Assembly: GCF_007859865.1 (NCBI RefSeq)
Contig: NZ_SJPI01000001.1
Span: 2,356,001-2,420,000 of the forward strand
Reading direction: 5' to 3'
From: Rubripirellula amarantea
Lineage (GTDB): Bacteria; Planctomycetota; Planctomycetia; Pirellulales; Pirellulaceae
Length of the DNA: 64,000 nucleotides
Within the stretch, counting starts at the first letter, position 1. Each line of letters begins with the position of its first letter. The position numbers and the translations under genes were made by a program. Shown piece after piece: positions 9,073 to 18,762 of the stretch. A model generated the notes under the pieces. It made no database searches. It saw nothing but the letters and a program-made list of their open reading frames with translations, and was not told where the DNA came from.

Positions 9073-10308
9073 CTAATGATTTAGCTGCTCTTCAATTCTT
9101 TCGTCGCTTTGTTTGGTCGCCAGTGCGCCCCACAGGCCATAGGGGCTTTTGCTGCCAGGCGCTCGAGCACCTTGTCCGCCCAGCATCACCGGCAATTCCG
9201 ATGGGTCACCGGCATCTATCGAATCGGTGATGAAGACAACGGCACCATCGGCCAACAACACATGGGCTCCGCCCTGATGGCGACTCGATACCGTTAACGA
9301 TCCGATGCCCGAATCGCCACCGGCCATGCAGACCTCGCGATTGGGTGGCAGTACCATGTTCACGCTTGTGTACAGCCCTGCCCCATCGGCCCAACGAAAC
9401 CCTCGTTGCTGGTCACCTTGGCCGAGTCCAGGCGGTCCACCGGAAGTTAGTTTCCAATACCCGGGGCGTTTGGGATCGATAAATTCTTTGCAAAGCAGAC
9501 TTTGATCGTGTATCCGTGACCAGGATTGCTGCATCAGTCCTTGCGATCGAACGTCACCGTCGCTTCGTCCTGACACAATCTCACCACACATGATCGTGTT
9601 CGTTAGACCATCAGTAAGTTGTCGAAAGAGAGTCGATTGACGAGGCACAAAAACTCCTCGTCCTGATGCTTCGATTTGCTTGTCCCGGTCAGTCACCCAT
9701 TCCCTTTTGTTCACATCAAAACGCGTTGCGCCGGTGTTCATCCAGTGCAATGCATCTCCGATGCAAGCGGCATAGTTCGTACGTCCATGCGCGGGTAGAC
9801 CAACGCCGGGATCCGAGGGGCAGCGATACACGGGGATCTCGGATTGCCATGGTTCGTACTGACGGGTCCATGGCGCGGGGCCCATTGATGCGTAGGAGGC
9901 ATCACCATCACGGCCTGAATCTCCATTGCGGATCTGTTCCCACAATCGTTGCTGTTCGACGAACGGTAGAACCTCGACTAGGAAGCTAAGTCGATAACGA
10001 TTGTTGCCCGGTCGTTCCCATCCACCGCTATCAGAATCCAATTCGTAGGTGCCTCCCATTTGCATGGGCAGCGATTTGAACGCCGCATGAAAGTTGTGAA
10101 GTCCGAGTCCTAGCTGTTTAAAGTTGTTCGAGCACGACATTCGACGAGCGGCTTCCCGCGCGCCTCGAGTAGCCGGTAGCAACAACCCGAGCAATATCGC
10201 AATGATGGCGGTGACGACCAGAACTTCCATGATCGTAAATCCCGACGGTTGATTTTCGTAATCCGGCCGTTTTCGATCAGTGCCACATTGAATGATTTTC
10301 GCATTCAT
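9073..10308 (-). CDS. DUF1559 domain protein with type IV pilin-like N-terminus
   Basis: 411 residues. The prepilin signature is GFTIMEVLVVTAIIAILLGLLLP, with cleavage expected after Gly and Glu at +5. The DUF1559 body includes the conserved MSCSNNFKQLGLGLHNFHAA block and the C-terminal H-x9-DG motif (HVLLADGAVVFI). These proteins are strongly amplified in planctomycetes and are thought to be pseudopilins or surface structural proteins. Its start overlaps the stop of the small lipoprotein gene by four bases, so the pair is translationally coupled. Confidence 0.92.
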   Translation of the reverse strand: MNAKIIQCGTDRKRPDYENQPSGFTIMEVLVVTAIIAILLGLLLPATRGAREAARRMSCSNNFKQLGLGLHNFHAAFKSLPMQMGGTYELDSDSGGWERPGNNRYRLSFLVEVLPFVEQQRLWEQIRNGDSGRDGDASYASMGPAPWTRQYEPWQSEIPVYRCPSDPGVGLPAHGRTNYAACIGDALHWMNTGATRFDVNKREWVTDRDKQIEASGRGVFVPRQSTLFRQLTDGLTNTIMCGEIVSGRSDGDVRSQGLMQQSWSRIHDQSLLCKEFIDPKRPGYWKLTSGGPPGLGQGDQQRGFRWADGAGLYTSVNMVLPPNREVCMAGGDSGIGSLTVSSRHQGGAHVLLADGAVVFITDSIDAGDPSELPVMLGGQGARAPGSKSPYGLWGALATKQSDERIEEQLNH

Positions 10309-10493
10309 TCGCTTTGGCCCTCTGACAAAAGTCGCAATTGTTCATCGTACTGGCGGTATTCGTCGGGCGACGAATTCGGGGCCGTGGCACTATCGATGAC
10401 CTGGATGCCGGGTCTCGACGAGCAGCCCGAAATGAAGGCAAGGCTCACCAAGCAAAAGAAAATGTCGTGTAGGGCGACTCGATTCCCGCTCAT
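10305..10493 (-). CDS. Small lipoprotein coupled to the DUF1559 protein
   Basis: 62 residues. A short basic N-terminus and a hydrophobic run (IFFCLVSLAF) end in the lipobox ISGC, followed by a polar tail of about 40 residues. The stop overlaps the start of the DUF1559 gene by four bases, which supports it being real. Small lipoproteins next to DUF1559 genes are frequent in planctomycetes; a role as partner or anchor of the pilin-like protein is inference only. Confidence 0.72.
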   Translation of the reverse strand: MSGNRVALHDIFFCLVSLAFISGCSSRPGIQVIDSATAPNSSPDEYRQYDEQLRLLSEGQSE

Positions 10494-10679
10494 CTACCAC
10501 CTCGATGACATGCGATTTCTTCCCATATTGGGAACCAGGAATTCCACCTCACACGTCGTCAAAGTGGAACGTTTCGATTAACCTGCCACGCTTGCGAAGT
10601 CGGATCGGTACGCACTTCCCGTCTTCGCTCACCTGCATTCTACGGATTTTCACGACTCGTAACCCCCTTTTTTGATCCC

Positions 10680-11678
10680 ATGAGAAGTTTAGATGTATTC
10701 GGCGTCGGCAACGCACTAGTGGACGTTCAGGCCCGTGTCGATGACGCGTTCCTAGATCGCTTGAAACTCGACAAAGGCATCATGACGCTGGTCGATGACG
10801 AAGCTCAGGCCAAAGTGCTGGGGGAACTATCGGGACGACCGCTTAATCGTTGTGCCGGTGGTTCGGCCGCCAACACAATTGTGGCCGTTGCCGAGTTTGG
10901 TGGTACCGCGGCATTTGTGGGCAAGGTTGGCAGCGACGACATCGGAAAGTTCTTCGTTCGTGACATGAGTGATCTTGGAATCGCAGTTGATGTCGAGCCC
11001 GCCGACGCGCCGACGGGAACTTGCGCAGTGTTGATCACCGAAGATGCCCAGCGAACAATGCTAACCAACTTGGCCGCTTCGGTGACCTTGACCGAAGCTG
11101 ATATTGACGAAGAGCTCATCAAGAAGTCCAAGTACGTTTACATCGAAGGCTACTTGTTGACTGGCGAAAATACCAAGGCCGCGGCCTACCGCGCGATGGA
11201 CCTTGCGAAAAAGAACAACACCAAAGTCGCGTTCACGGCTTCGGACCCCTTTTTGGTAAACATGATCCGAGATGAAATTTGGGACCTTATTAAAGGTCCG
11301 GTTGACTTGTTTTTCTGCAATGAAGAAGAAGCAAAAAGTTTGACTGGTGAGTCCGACCCAGTCATGTGCGCCAGCAAGATTCACCAGCATGCGGAAAACG
11401 TGGCTTTAACGCTTGGGAACAAGGGTTCGCTTGTTATGCACGGTGGCGAATCGTTCCCAATCGAGGGCGTCAACGTCAAAGCGATCGATACCACGGGAGC
11501 GGGCGACATGTACGCCGGCGGACTCTTATACGGAATCACCAACGGCCTGAGTTGGCGACAGGCTGGCCATCTGGCATCACACGCCGCTGGACGAATCGTG
11601 TCGCAAATGGGCGCTCGCATGGAACGCAAATTTACGGACGATGAGATCAAAGCGTTTGGCGAACTTGACGCGGTCTAA
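10680..11678 (+). CDS. PfkB-family sugar/nucleoside kinase, adenosine-kinase-like
   Basis: 332 residues, full length for the family. The N-terminal substrate motif is [11 protein letters not shown] and the C-terminal PfkB signature is [12 protein letters not shown], with the catalytic Asp in GAGD. The order of blocks fits the adenosine kinase/ribokinase branch. It should transfer phosphate from ATP to a nucleoside or sugar, most likely adenosine salvage, but substrate assignment within PfkB is unsafe from sequence alone. It is probably monocistronic, ending in a hairpin-rich spacer shared with the convergent phosphomutase gene. Confidence 0.85.
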   Translation: MRSLDVFGVGNALVDVQARVDDAFLDRLKLDKGIMTLVDDEAQAKVLGELSGRPLNRCAGGSAANTIVAVAEFGGTAAFVGKVGSDDIGKFFVRDMSDLGIAVDVEPADAPTGTCAVLITEDAQRTMLTNLAASVTLTEADIDEELIKKSKYVYIEGYLLTGENTKAAAYRAMDLAKKNNTKVAFTASDPFLVNMIRDEIWDLIKGPVDLFFCNEEEAKSLTGESDPVMCASKIHQHAENVALTLGNKGSLVMHGGESFPIEGVNVKAIDTTGAGDMYAGGLLYGITNGLSWRQAGHLASHAAGRIVSQMGARMERKFTDDEIKAFGELDAV

Positions 11679-11681
11679 CAG

Positions 11682-11787
11682 AACCACGGTATCACGAAGC
11701 GTGGTCTGGTTGACCGCATGATTGATTCGATGGGCGGCCAGTGGAAACTGGCCGCATGAAGTTTGATTGGCCGGTCGAAAACCGGCC
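11682..11787. terminator. Three hairpins between convergent genes (bidirectional terminator region)
   Basis: Between two convergent stop codons lie three inverted repeats: ACCACG/CGTGGT (about 11684-11706); a perfect 9-bp stem GCGGCCAGT/ACTGGCCGC with loop GGAA (11734-11755); and GGCCGGT/ACCGGCC with loop CGAAA (11769-11787), followed by a C-run. None has a long T-tract on the plus strand. Confidence 0.55.
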
Positions 11788-11801
11788 CCCCACGACGCGA
11801 A

Positions 11802-13628
11802 TTAACTGTTGGCTTTCGCGTACGCACGGACGTCGGTTTCAAGAGCGGCCAAACGCGCTTTCAACGTTTCAGAGGCTTGATCCAGGTCTTGCGATTGGTC
11901 CGCGGGCAATCTTGTGAATACATAGAGCTTGATCTTGGGTTCAGTGCCGCTGGGGCGACACGCAACGTAATTGCCCTCTTCGGCCAAGTCCAAAATAATC
12001 AAATCACCCTCGGGTCCCACAAGTTTGGAAGACTCGCCCGTCGCGGTATCGGTGATGGTACCAGCGGCATAGTCGCGCACCTTAGCGATGTTGATTCCGG
12101 CGACAGCCTTCGGTGGCGATGTACGAAAGGCTTTCATTAATCGCTGCATGGCGGCCATTCCTTCGCTGCCTTCCATTACCAAATTGATCAGGAATTCACG
12201 ATGGTAGCCATGCTTGCGATGTAAGTCGCACAAATAGTCGTGCATTGATTGGCCTTTGGCTTTTAGTTCCGCCGCCAATTCGCACATCAACATGCTGGCA
12301 ACCGCACCGTCTTTGTCACGGCAATATTGTCCGACAAGGTAGCCGTGCGATTCTTCGGTGCCGTAGACAAAATCGTCCGGTCCTTCTTGGTCCATCACCG
12401 CCGCGATGTGCTTGAAGCCAACGAGCAGATCACCGACGCAACGAACGTTGTAGCTCTCGGCAATCCGCCGAGTCAGTTCAGTTGTCACGAGGGTTTTGAT
12501 GATGTACGAAGACGGCGTCAATGTTCCTGCTGCCGCACGCTTGCTGAGGACGTACTCGCCAAGGATCGCACCGATTTCGTTGCCATTGAATGTTCGCCAT
12601 TCACCCGCGGTATCCGTCGTGATAGGAGCAGCAACACCAATGCGGTCGCAATCGGGGTCAGTAGCTAGAATCATATTCGCCCCAGTCTTTCGAGCATGCT
12701 CAATCGGGGCTTCGAAAATTACCTTGTTTTCTGGGTTGGACACATGCCCGGGGACATTGGGGAAGTCGCCGTTGGGTTCCGCGTGCGGGCCGTACACTTC
12801 GATGTCGGTGAAGCCATCTTTTTCTGCTAGCGGAACAACGGCCGCGGCACCAACACCGTGCAAAGGTGTGTAAAGAATCTTGGCATCGCGTGGGCCTTCG
12901 AATGCGCAGGCGATGGCGGCTTCGAAGTAAGCCTTGTCCACTTCGTCGGTCACAATTTCGACGCGGCCATCGGCGACAGCCTCGGCGAACGGTGTGACTT
13001 TGATTTGTTGGCAATTCATGACTCGCTCGATGATCGCCTTGTCATGAGGAGGCAGTACTTGAGCACCGCTGGACCAGTAAACCTTCACCGCGTTGTCGCT
13101 CGGTGGATTGTGGCTGGCAGTCACCATGATGCCGCAATCGCAGTTCTTGTAGCGAACCGCAAACGACAACTGGGGCGTAGCGCGGTAATCGTCTAGCAAG
13201 TACACCTTGATTCCAGCGGCGACCATGATTCCGGCGCACAGTTCAGTGAAGTGTCGTGACTTGTGGCGAGTGTCATAAGCAATCGCGCACGAGAGTTCTT
13301 TTTTTCCGCCGTGATATTGCACCACATAGTCGGCGAGTCCCTGAGCACTTTCGCCGATGGTGCGGTCGTTGATCGCATTGGATCCGATCGAATACATTCG
13401 TCCGCGGCGTCCGCCGGTTCCGAACGGAATGATCGTCCAAAAAACGTCGTCAAGTTTTTGCCATTTGCCGTCGTTGATATGAGCGATCACTTCATCGCGA
13501 TACTCGGCATACCGATCCTCGGTAAGCCAAACTTGAATATTCTTGGACGCCGCTTCGCTGATCGATCCATTGGTGGCGGCCTGCTTGACCAAGGCGATTG
13601 ATTTTTCGGTGGTATCGGTAGTGCTCAT
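11802..13628 (-). CDS. Phospho-sugar mutase (phosphoglucomutase/phosphomannomutase family)
   Basis: 608 residues, the long PGM2/PMM-type form. The active-site phosphoserine loop is GIMVTASHNPPSDNAVKVYW, the metal loop ATDPDCDRIG, the sugar-binding loop GTEESHGYLVG, and the phosphate-binding loop RPSGTEPKIKLYVF. It interconverts hexose 1- and 6-phosphates, connecting glycolysis with glycogen, trehalose and cell-envelope sugar synthesis. The preferred sugar cannot be set from sequence. It is divergent from the second, shorter phosphohexomutase gene across a 185-base spacer. Confidence 0.9.
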   Translation of the reverse strand: MSTTDTTEKSIALVKQAATNGSISEAASKNIQVWLTEDRYAEYRDEVIAHINDGKWQKLDDVFWTIIPFGTGGRRGRMYSIGSNAINDRTIGESAQGLADYVVQYHGGKKELSCAIAYDTRHKSRHFTELCAGIMVAAGIKVYLLDDYRATPQLSFAVRYKNCDCGIMVTASHNPPSDNAVKVYWSSGAQVLPPHDKAIIERVMNCQQIKVTPFAEAVADGRVEIVTDEVDKAYFEAAIACAFEGPRDAKILYTPLHGVGAAAVVPLAEKDGFTDIEVYGPHAEPNGDFPNVPGHVSNPENKVIFEAPIEHARKTGANMILATDPDCDRIGVAAPITTDTAGEWRTFNGNEIGAILGEYVLSKRAAAGTLTPSSYIIKTLVTTELTRRIAESYNVRCVGDLLVGFKHIAAVMDQEGPDDFVYGTEESHGYLVGQYCRDKDGAVASMLMCELAAELKAKGQSMHDYLCDLHRKHGYHREFLINLVMEGSEGMAAMQRLMKAFRTSPPKAVAGINIAKVRDYAAGTITDTATGESSKLVGPEGDLIILDLAEEGNYVACRPSGTEPKIKLYVFTRLPADQSQDLDQASETLKARLAALETDVRAYAKANS

Positions 13629-13813
13629 GTCGTTGTTCAGCGAATAAGGTGGGGGCCAAGAAGAGATATGCTTTGATTCTATTGGTTTGATCCGACCCGT
13701 GGGAGCGGGCGGGGCCCTGAGAATGGGCCGTCACACCCGACTGGCATATCTGACGCCATAATATTCGCATCTAACCCCATTCATCCCACACACCCTTCAG
13801 CTCGATTTTTTTC

Positions 13814-15154
13814 ATGAGTGAATTGATTATCAGCGTCAGCGGCCTTCGCGGAATCGTTGGCGAAACACTGACGCCCGAAATAGCCGCTCGCTTTGTCGCG
13901 GCATTCGCATCGAAGTTGCCAGAGGGACCCATCATCATCGGTCGCGACGGACGCAGCAGTGGTCCCATGCTTAGCCGAGCCATCATCGCGTCTTTGATGG
14001 CTTGCGGTCGAACATGTGTCGATGTTGATGTTGCGGCCACGCCCACGATCGGCGTGCTCGTTCGTCAGCGCGGTGCCGCTGGGGCGGTCATGGTATCGGC
14101 CAGTCATAATCCACCGCCTTATAACGGCATCAAGTTGTTTGGAGCTAGCGGTCGCGTGCTTGATGCGAAGACAGGATCCGAAGTTCGGGACGCTTACCTT
14201 GCCGGCGAGAACGCCTATTGTCCGTTCGATCAAATCGGCCTTGTTGATCATGATTCGGACCCCCATGAACCGCACCTCGAGAAAGTGTTGGCCACCGTAG
14301 ATCAGCTTGCGATTCGAGCGGCTGGCTTTCGTGTTTTGATCGATAGCAATCACGGTGCGGGAAGTCTCTTGGGCAAGCGGTTGCTGGACTCGCTAGGTTG
14401 CGAAGTCGTCGCGGTCGGTGATACGCCAGACGGAAATTTCGCTCACGTACCCGAGCCGACCGCCGAGAACCTGCAAGGCATTGCATCGCAAGTGAGGGAA
14501 GGAAAATGTGCCGTCGGTTTCTGCCAAGATCCCGATGCCGATCGTTTGGCGTTGGTCGATGAAAAAGGCGACTACGTGGGCGAGGAGTACACGTTGGCGT
14601 TGTGTGTTAAGCATGCACTCACGCAAGAAGAAACGTTTGGCCCGATAGTGATCAACGGTGCCACCAGTGGAATGAGCGAGCGACTGGCACAAGCGGCCAA
14701 AGTTGGCTGCCATCGAAGTGCCGTGGGCGAAGCGAACGTCGCTGACATGATGATCGAGGTTGGTGCAACCTACGGTGGCGAAGGCAACGGAGGTCCAATT
14801 GATCCTCGCGTTGGCTATGTCCGCGACAGTTTCGTGGGGATGGCTCAGGTTCTCGACCTGATGGCGGCGACTGGCAAACCGCTTTCGCAACTTGCCGCTG
14901 AAATTCCCAAACTGCACATTCACAAGTCCAAGGCCACGGTTACCGCTGAACGTTTGCCAGCATTGTTTGAGGCTTTAATCGCGAAGTATCCCGAGGCAGA
15001 AGCTCAAACGGGCGACGGTCTGCGGTTGTCATGGCAAGACAAATGGCTGCTCGTCCGAGGCAGCAATACCGAGCCCATTGTGCGGCTAATCGCCGAGGCT
15101 GAATCGGAATCCGAAGCCGTGTCGATGTGCGAAGCGGCTGCTGCGTTACTGTAA
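13814..15154 (+). CDS. glmM: Phosphoglucosamine mutase-like phosphohexomutase
   Basis: 446 residues, the usual GlmM/ManB length. The loops are VMVSASHNPPPYNGIKLFG (phosphoserine), CQDPDADRLALVD (metal), YGGEGNGGPIDP (sugar) and VRGSNTEPIVRLIAEA (phosphate). The start SGLRGIVGE and the GEGNGG loop resemble the GlmM and archaeal-type branch, so conversion of glucosamine-6-P to glucosamine-1-P for UDP-GlcNAc synthesis is most likely; phosphomannomutase is the alternative. It is followed by a likely terminator and two glycosyltransferase genes. Confidence 0.75.
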   Translation: MSELIISVSGLRGIVGETLTPEIAARFVAAFASKLPEGPIIIGRDGRSSGPMLSRAIIASLMACGRTCVDVDVAATPTIGVLVRQRGAAGAVMVSASHNPPPYNGIKLFGASGRVLDAKTGSEVRDAYLAGENAYCPFDQIGLVDHDSDPHEPHLEKVLATVDQLAIRAAGFRVLIDSNHGAGSLLGKRLLDSLGCEVVAVGDTPDGNFAHVPEPTAENLQGIASQVREGKCAVGFCQDPDADRLALVDEKGDYVGEEYTLALCVKHALTQEETFGPIVINGATSGMSERLAQAAKVGCHRSAVGEANVADMMIEVGATYGGEGNGGPIDPRVGYVRDSFVGMAQVLDLMAATGKPLSQLAAEIPKLHIHKSKATVTAERLPALFEALIAKYPEAEAQTGDGLRLSWQDKWLLVRGSNTEPIVRLIAEAESESEAVSMCEAAAALL

Positions 15155-15171
15155 TGTGATGAGGCGGCGGG

Positions 15172-15204
15172 CTTGGGATGATCCAAGGCTTGCCTATCTT
15201 TTCT
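15172..15204 (+). terminator. Probable terminator after the glmM-like gene
   Basis: Stem CTTGG (15172-15176) and CCAAG (15183-15187), partly extended on both sides, is followed by a pyrimidine-rich stretch with TCTTTTCTT. A second hairpin GTGGGC/GCCCAC lies at 15244-15260 ahead of a T-rich stretch. Confidence 0.4.
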
Positions 15205-15295
15205 TGACGCCGTGAACTGCCATCGGGTAATTCCCTAGATTCAGTGGGCTCAATGCCCACACGTTCTTTGTTTCTGGGTAATTTTCGGTGTATTC

Positions 15296-16399
15296 GTGAC
15301 GTTCAAGAATTGGCTTCGGTATCCCATCGATATTCGTCGAGCAAGAAAAATGCTCGACGCTCGTGATGCCGACTCAACAGAGTCGCTCACGAGCCGACCG
15401 GTGGTTCTGGACTTACAGACACGCGATTTCGTGGTCGACGGAGCTCGACACTTGGCCGCGATCGCAATGAATGCCAACTTGCTCGGTTCGCCTTGTTGGT
15501 TGCGATGTTCCGACGGGATTCTCGCAACGATCAGCCGAAAGACCCACGGCCGCGAAATGTTGATGCTTCGCGGAGTAACGCATCTGCGACCGTCGCAGCG
15601 AATTCCAGACACGAGTTTGGTTTTGAGTGACGTAGAGCCCGGTGACGCCCACGCCATCTGGATGCGTTTAGGCTGCGATATCGAACTCGACTACCCCGTG
15701 ATGCCCTATCCGATGCTTCCGGCAACGATCGGTCAGTATCCGCCGTCCAACCTTGCTGGACTGCGGGCCAATCGCGATCGAATTAGACTTCTATTCGCAG
15801 GGAACCAGAAGCCTTCTTACGGACAAGGAAAGATCGGTCGGCAATTCAACATCTGCGATCGCATCGAGGTGCTCGCAGCGATTCGTGAGTCATTTGAAAG
15901 TCGGATCGTCAGTTCACTCGCCGGTGCCGACCAAAACTCGATTGCTTTGTTGGATTCGAGAGAGTCATGCATCGAGGCATCGGATTGGTTGCCAACGCTT
16001 TCAACCGCAAACTTTTTCTTGTGTTGTCCCGGTTCATCTCAACCGACGTGTCATCACTTGGTCGAAGCCATGAGTGTAGGGACGATTCCCCTGCTCGAGT
16101 ACGGCGATCGAGTCACGCCGCAACTTGTGGACGGTGAAACGGCGATTACGTTTCGAGGTGCCAAAGGGTTGGTCGAGGCGGTTGAGCGAATCACAGAAAT
16201 GTCAGCGGACGATATTGCGACGATGAGCCAAAACGTAACTCGCTTCTTTGATCATCACTTGTGCCAACGAAGATTCTTGAAGGGCCTGCGTGATGGGGTC
16301 ATCGCTGCGACTGAGCAAAGAATTAGCCTGCCGTTTCATCACGAAAACTTATACGCCTCCTCTCAACTAGCACCGCTCGCTGCAAGGCAAGCGGCTTGA
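15296..16399 (+). CDS. Exostosin-like/GT-B glycosyltransferase-like protein
   Basis: 367 residues from a GTG. I cannot place it firmly. The C-terminal third (STANFFLCCPGSSQPTCHHLVEAMSVGTIPLLEYG) has the layout of the exostosin/GT-B nucleotide-sugar site, with an E-x-M-x-x-G-T-I-P segment. The N-terminal half has no clear motif. There is no signal peptide or membrane segment, so it acts in the cytoplasm. Only seven bases separate it from the family 2 glycosyltransferase downstream, so the two probably work on the same surface glycan. The start is not well supported by a ribosome site. Confidence 0.65.
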   Translation: MTFKNWLRYPIDIRRARKMLDARDADSTESLTSRPVVLDLQTRDFVVDGARHLAAIAMNANLLGSPCWLRCSDGILATISRKTHGREMLMLRGVTHLRPSQRIPDTSLVLSDVEPGDAHAIWMRLGCDIELDYPVMPYPMLPATIGQYPPSNLAGLRANRDRIRLLFAGNQKPSYGQGKIGRQFNICDRIEVLAAIRESFESRIVSSLAGADQNSIALLDSRESCIEASDWLPTLSTANFFLCCPGSSQPTCHHLVEAMSVGTIPLLEYGDRVTPQLVDGETAITFRGAKGLVEAVERITEMSADDIATMSQNVTRFFDHHLCQRRFLKGLRDGVIAATEQRISLPFHHENLYASSQLAPLAARQAA

Positions 16400-16406
16400 A
16401 CCAGCC

Positions 16407-17276
16407 ATGTCGACAAACGCCCCTGTGAATGCCGCAATGAACGCCACCCTGAACGCTCCCAAATTGATTAGCGTGGTGCTTTCGACGTACAACCAACCTG
16501 TATGGCTGGCGAAAGTGCTGCGGGGGTATCAATCACAAACATTTCGCAATTTCGAAATCGTCATTGCAGACGACGGTTCGGGGACTCAAACACGCGAAGT
16601 GGTGAAAAGGTTTCAATCAGAAACGGACCTGACGATTCGGCACATTTGGCACGAAGACGATGGTTTCCGCAAATGCACGATTCTCAATCGTGGAATCCAG
16701 GCCTCCGAGGGCGACTATGTTTTGTTCTCGGACGGTGACTGTGTTCCGCGTGCTGACTTTGTGGGAAACCACCATGCGGCAGCCAAACGTGGTCATTTCC
16801 TATCGGGCGGCTACTACAAATTGTCCATGCCGCTAAGCGAAAAGATCAGCGAGCAAGACATCGAGTCGGGGGAAGCATTTGAGCTCGCTTGGCTAAGAAG
16901 GCAGGGCTTGCCGTTCTCCCATCGTTGGCTGCGAATCGCTGCTGGAAAGTACACGGCCCCGTTTCTCAATTCGCTAACCACGACCCGGCCTACTTGGAAC
17001 GGCAACAACTCATCGGGGTGGAAGTCTGATATCGTCTCTGCGGGCGGTTTTGACGAGCGGATGCGGTACGGCGGAGAGGATCGTGAATTAGGCGAACGAC
17101 TCGAAAACGCCGGGATTCATGGAATTCATATCCGTTTCGATACGCTGTTGCTGCATTTGGATCATGGTCGTGGTTACGCCAACGACGAAGATTTGAATCG
17201 GAACCTCGCGATTCGCCGGGAAACGAGGGATTCCGGGCGCACCCGGACCGATCATGGGATCGCACGAGCCGCCTAG
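16407..17276 (+). CDS. Glycosyltransferase family 2 with galactosyltransferase-type C-terminus
   Basis: 289 residues. The GT-A fold is shown by ISVVLSTYNQPVWLAKVL, IVIADDGSG and the metal-binding YVLFSDGDCVPRADF. The C-terminal part, WNGNNSSGWKSDIVSAGGFDE followed by GGEDRELGERL, is typical of GT2 enzymes with a galactosyltransferase-like C-terminal domain (ED catalytic pair). No membrane segment is visible. Together with the gene seven bases upstream it forms a small glycan-assembly unit, probably for lipopolysaccharide or exopolysaccharide. Confidence 0.88.
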   Translation: MSTNAPVNAAMNATLNAPKLISVVLSTYNQPVWLAKVLRGYQSQTFRNFEIVIADDGSGTQTREVVKRFQSETDLTIRHIWHEDDGFRKCTILNRGIQASEGDYVLFSDGDCVPRADFVGNHHAAAKRGHFLSGGYYKLSMPLSEKISEQDIESGEAFELAWLRRQGLPFSHRWLRIAAGKYTAPFLNSLTTTRPTWNGNNSSGWKSDIVSAGGFDERMRYGGEDRELGERLENAGIHGIHIRFDTLLLHLDHGRGYANDEDLNRNLAIRRETRDSGRTRTDHGIARAA

Positions 17277-17553
17277 TGATTGCACCGGCGGCAACGTCCA
17301 CCATTTCCTGAACGCGTGTCGCGCGTGGCTATAATGGCTGACCGCCCCATTTTTTCGCGAGTTGGACCCAAAGTAGGTTTTCTGCAGCCCGTGAAGTTGT
17401 TTGAAGCATGATTGATGTTAAGGCGTGATCTGGGGACTCATCAGCCTCGCTCATTGAGTCATTTCCCAGTTCGCTTAGAATTATTAGGTGACAGATCAGT
17501 CGCCAGCCGAGTCTCTCTTTTTTCCTGTTCTCTAGCGTTTAGCTCTACCTCGT

Positions 17554-18762
17554 ATGTCCCACAAAAACGGATCGGCCGCGCCAGCCCCTACTCAACTTGG
17601 TGCAGACACTTCGCCGGAAGCCATTGCAGCTCGGCTTCGCGAAAACCTTTTGCAAGAGAAAGGCGAGCTTGAGGTCGACAAGATTTTCAAGGCCTTGGTC
17701 AAGTTAGAGGGATCTGACCTTCACATGAAGGTCGGCCAGCCGCCGATGGTGCGTGTTCGAGGGGAACTGAAGCCTCTAAACCGTCCGCCGATTGAAGCTG
17801 AAGAAATGGTTCGGTTGTTGATTCCAATGATGGATCACCGAAACTTGATGATCTTCGAAGCGGAAGGTGGAGCTGACTTTTCGCACACCATGCATGTCGA
17901 CGGAGTCCGGTGGCGTTTCCGTATCAATATGCTCAAGTCGCTTGGCAACATTGGTTTGGTCGCTCGGCGGATTAGCAATTTCATCCCTGACTTCAGGGGA
18001 CTTTTCTTGCCCGCTTCGATTGAAGAGCTTTGTCACTATGATCAGGGAATGGTGCTGCTGGCGGGTGTGACTGGCTCGGGTAAAAGTACAACCATTGGAT
18101 CGATGCTGAACTACATCAACAGCATTTATCGTAAGCACATTCTGACGTTGGAAGATCCAATCGAGTTTATCTTCACCGAAGACAAGTCGTTGATCAATCA
18201 ACGTGAAATTGGCCAAGACGTCAAAGACTTTGAAATCGGAATGAAGCATGCCGTGCGGGAAGACCCCGACATCATTCTGGTGGGTGAGCTTCGTGACGAA
18301 GAAACGTTCATGACGGCGATTCACGCCGCCGAGACTGGGCACTTGGTGTTCGGAACGATTCACGCGTCGAGCGCATCGACAACGATTGGACGGATTTTGG
18401 ATTTGTTCCCCGAGGAAATGCACGGGGCAATTCGGTCGGCGATCGCGTTTAATATGAAGGGCATCGTGGCTCAAAAACTTCTCAAGAGTATCCGCCCTGG
18501 CGTGCCTCGAGTGCCAACGTGCGAAGTGATGACCTTTAATCCGATTGTTCGAAAGTTGGTGCTCGAAGGTCAGGACCAAAAACTGCCCGATGCAATCCGC
18601 ATGGGGGCTGATGACGGAATGCAAGACTTCACAATGAGCTTGAAGCAGTTGATTGACGATGAATTGATCGATCGACCGACTGCGTTTGCCGTCGCGCCCA
18701 ACAAGGACGCGTTGAAGATGGCACTCAAGGGCATTGATGTCAGTGCGCCGGGTATTTTGTAG
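17554..18762 (+). CDS. pilT: Type IV pilus retraction ATPase PilT
   Basis: 402 residues, slightly longer than typical PilT because of a ~50-residue N-terminal extension. Walker A is GVTGSGKSTT, the Asp box LTLEDPIEFIF, Walker B IILVGELRDEETF, and the His box TGHLVFGTIHASSA. The AIRS-like PilT segment appears as GAIRSAIAFNMKGIVAQKLL. PilT hexamers depolymerise type IV pili and drive twitching; they act at the inner membrane. The next gene is a degenerate relative of the same ATPase family, suggesting a shared assembly. No other pilus gene is in view. Confidence 0.92.
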   Translation: MSHKNGSAAPAPTQLGADTSPEAIAARLRENLLQEKGELEVDKIFKALVKLEGSDLHMKVGQPPMVRVRGELKPLNRPPIEAEEMVRLLIPMMDHRNLMIFEAEGGADFSHTMHVDGVRWRFRINMLKSLGNIGLVARRISNFIPDFRGLFLPASIEELCHYDQGMVLLAGVTGSGKSTTIGSMLNYINSIYRKHILTLEDPIEFIFTEDKSLINQREIGQDVKDFEIGMKHAVREDPDIILVGELRDEETFMTAIHAAETGHLVFGTIHASSASTTIGRILDLFPEEMHGAIRSAIAFNMKGIVAQKLLKSIRPGVPRVPTCEVMTFNPIVRKLVLEGQDQKLPDAIRMGADDGMQDFTMSLKQLIDDELIDRPTAFAVAPNKDALKMALKGIDVSAPGIL

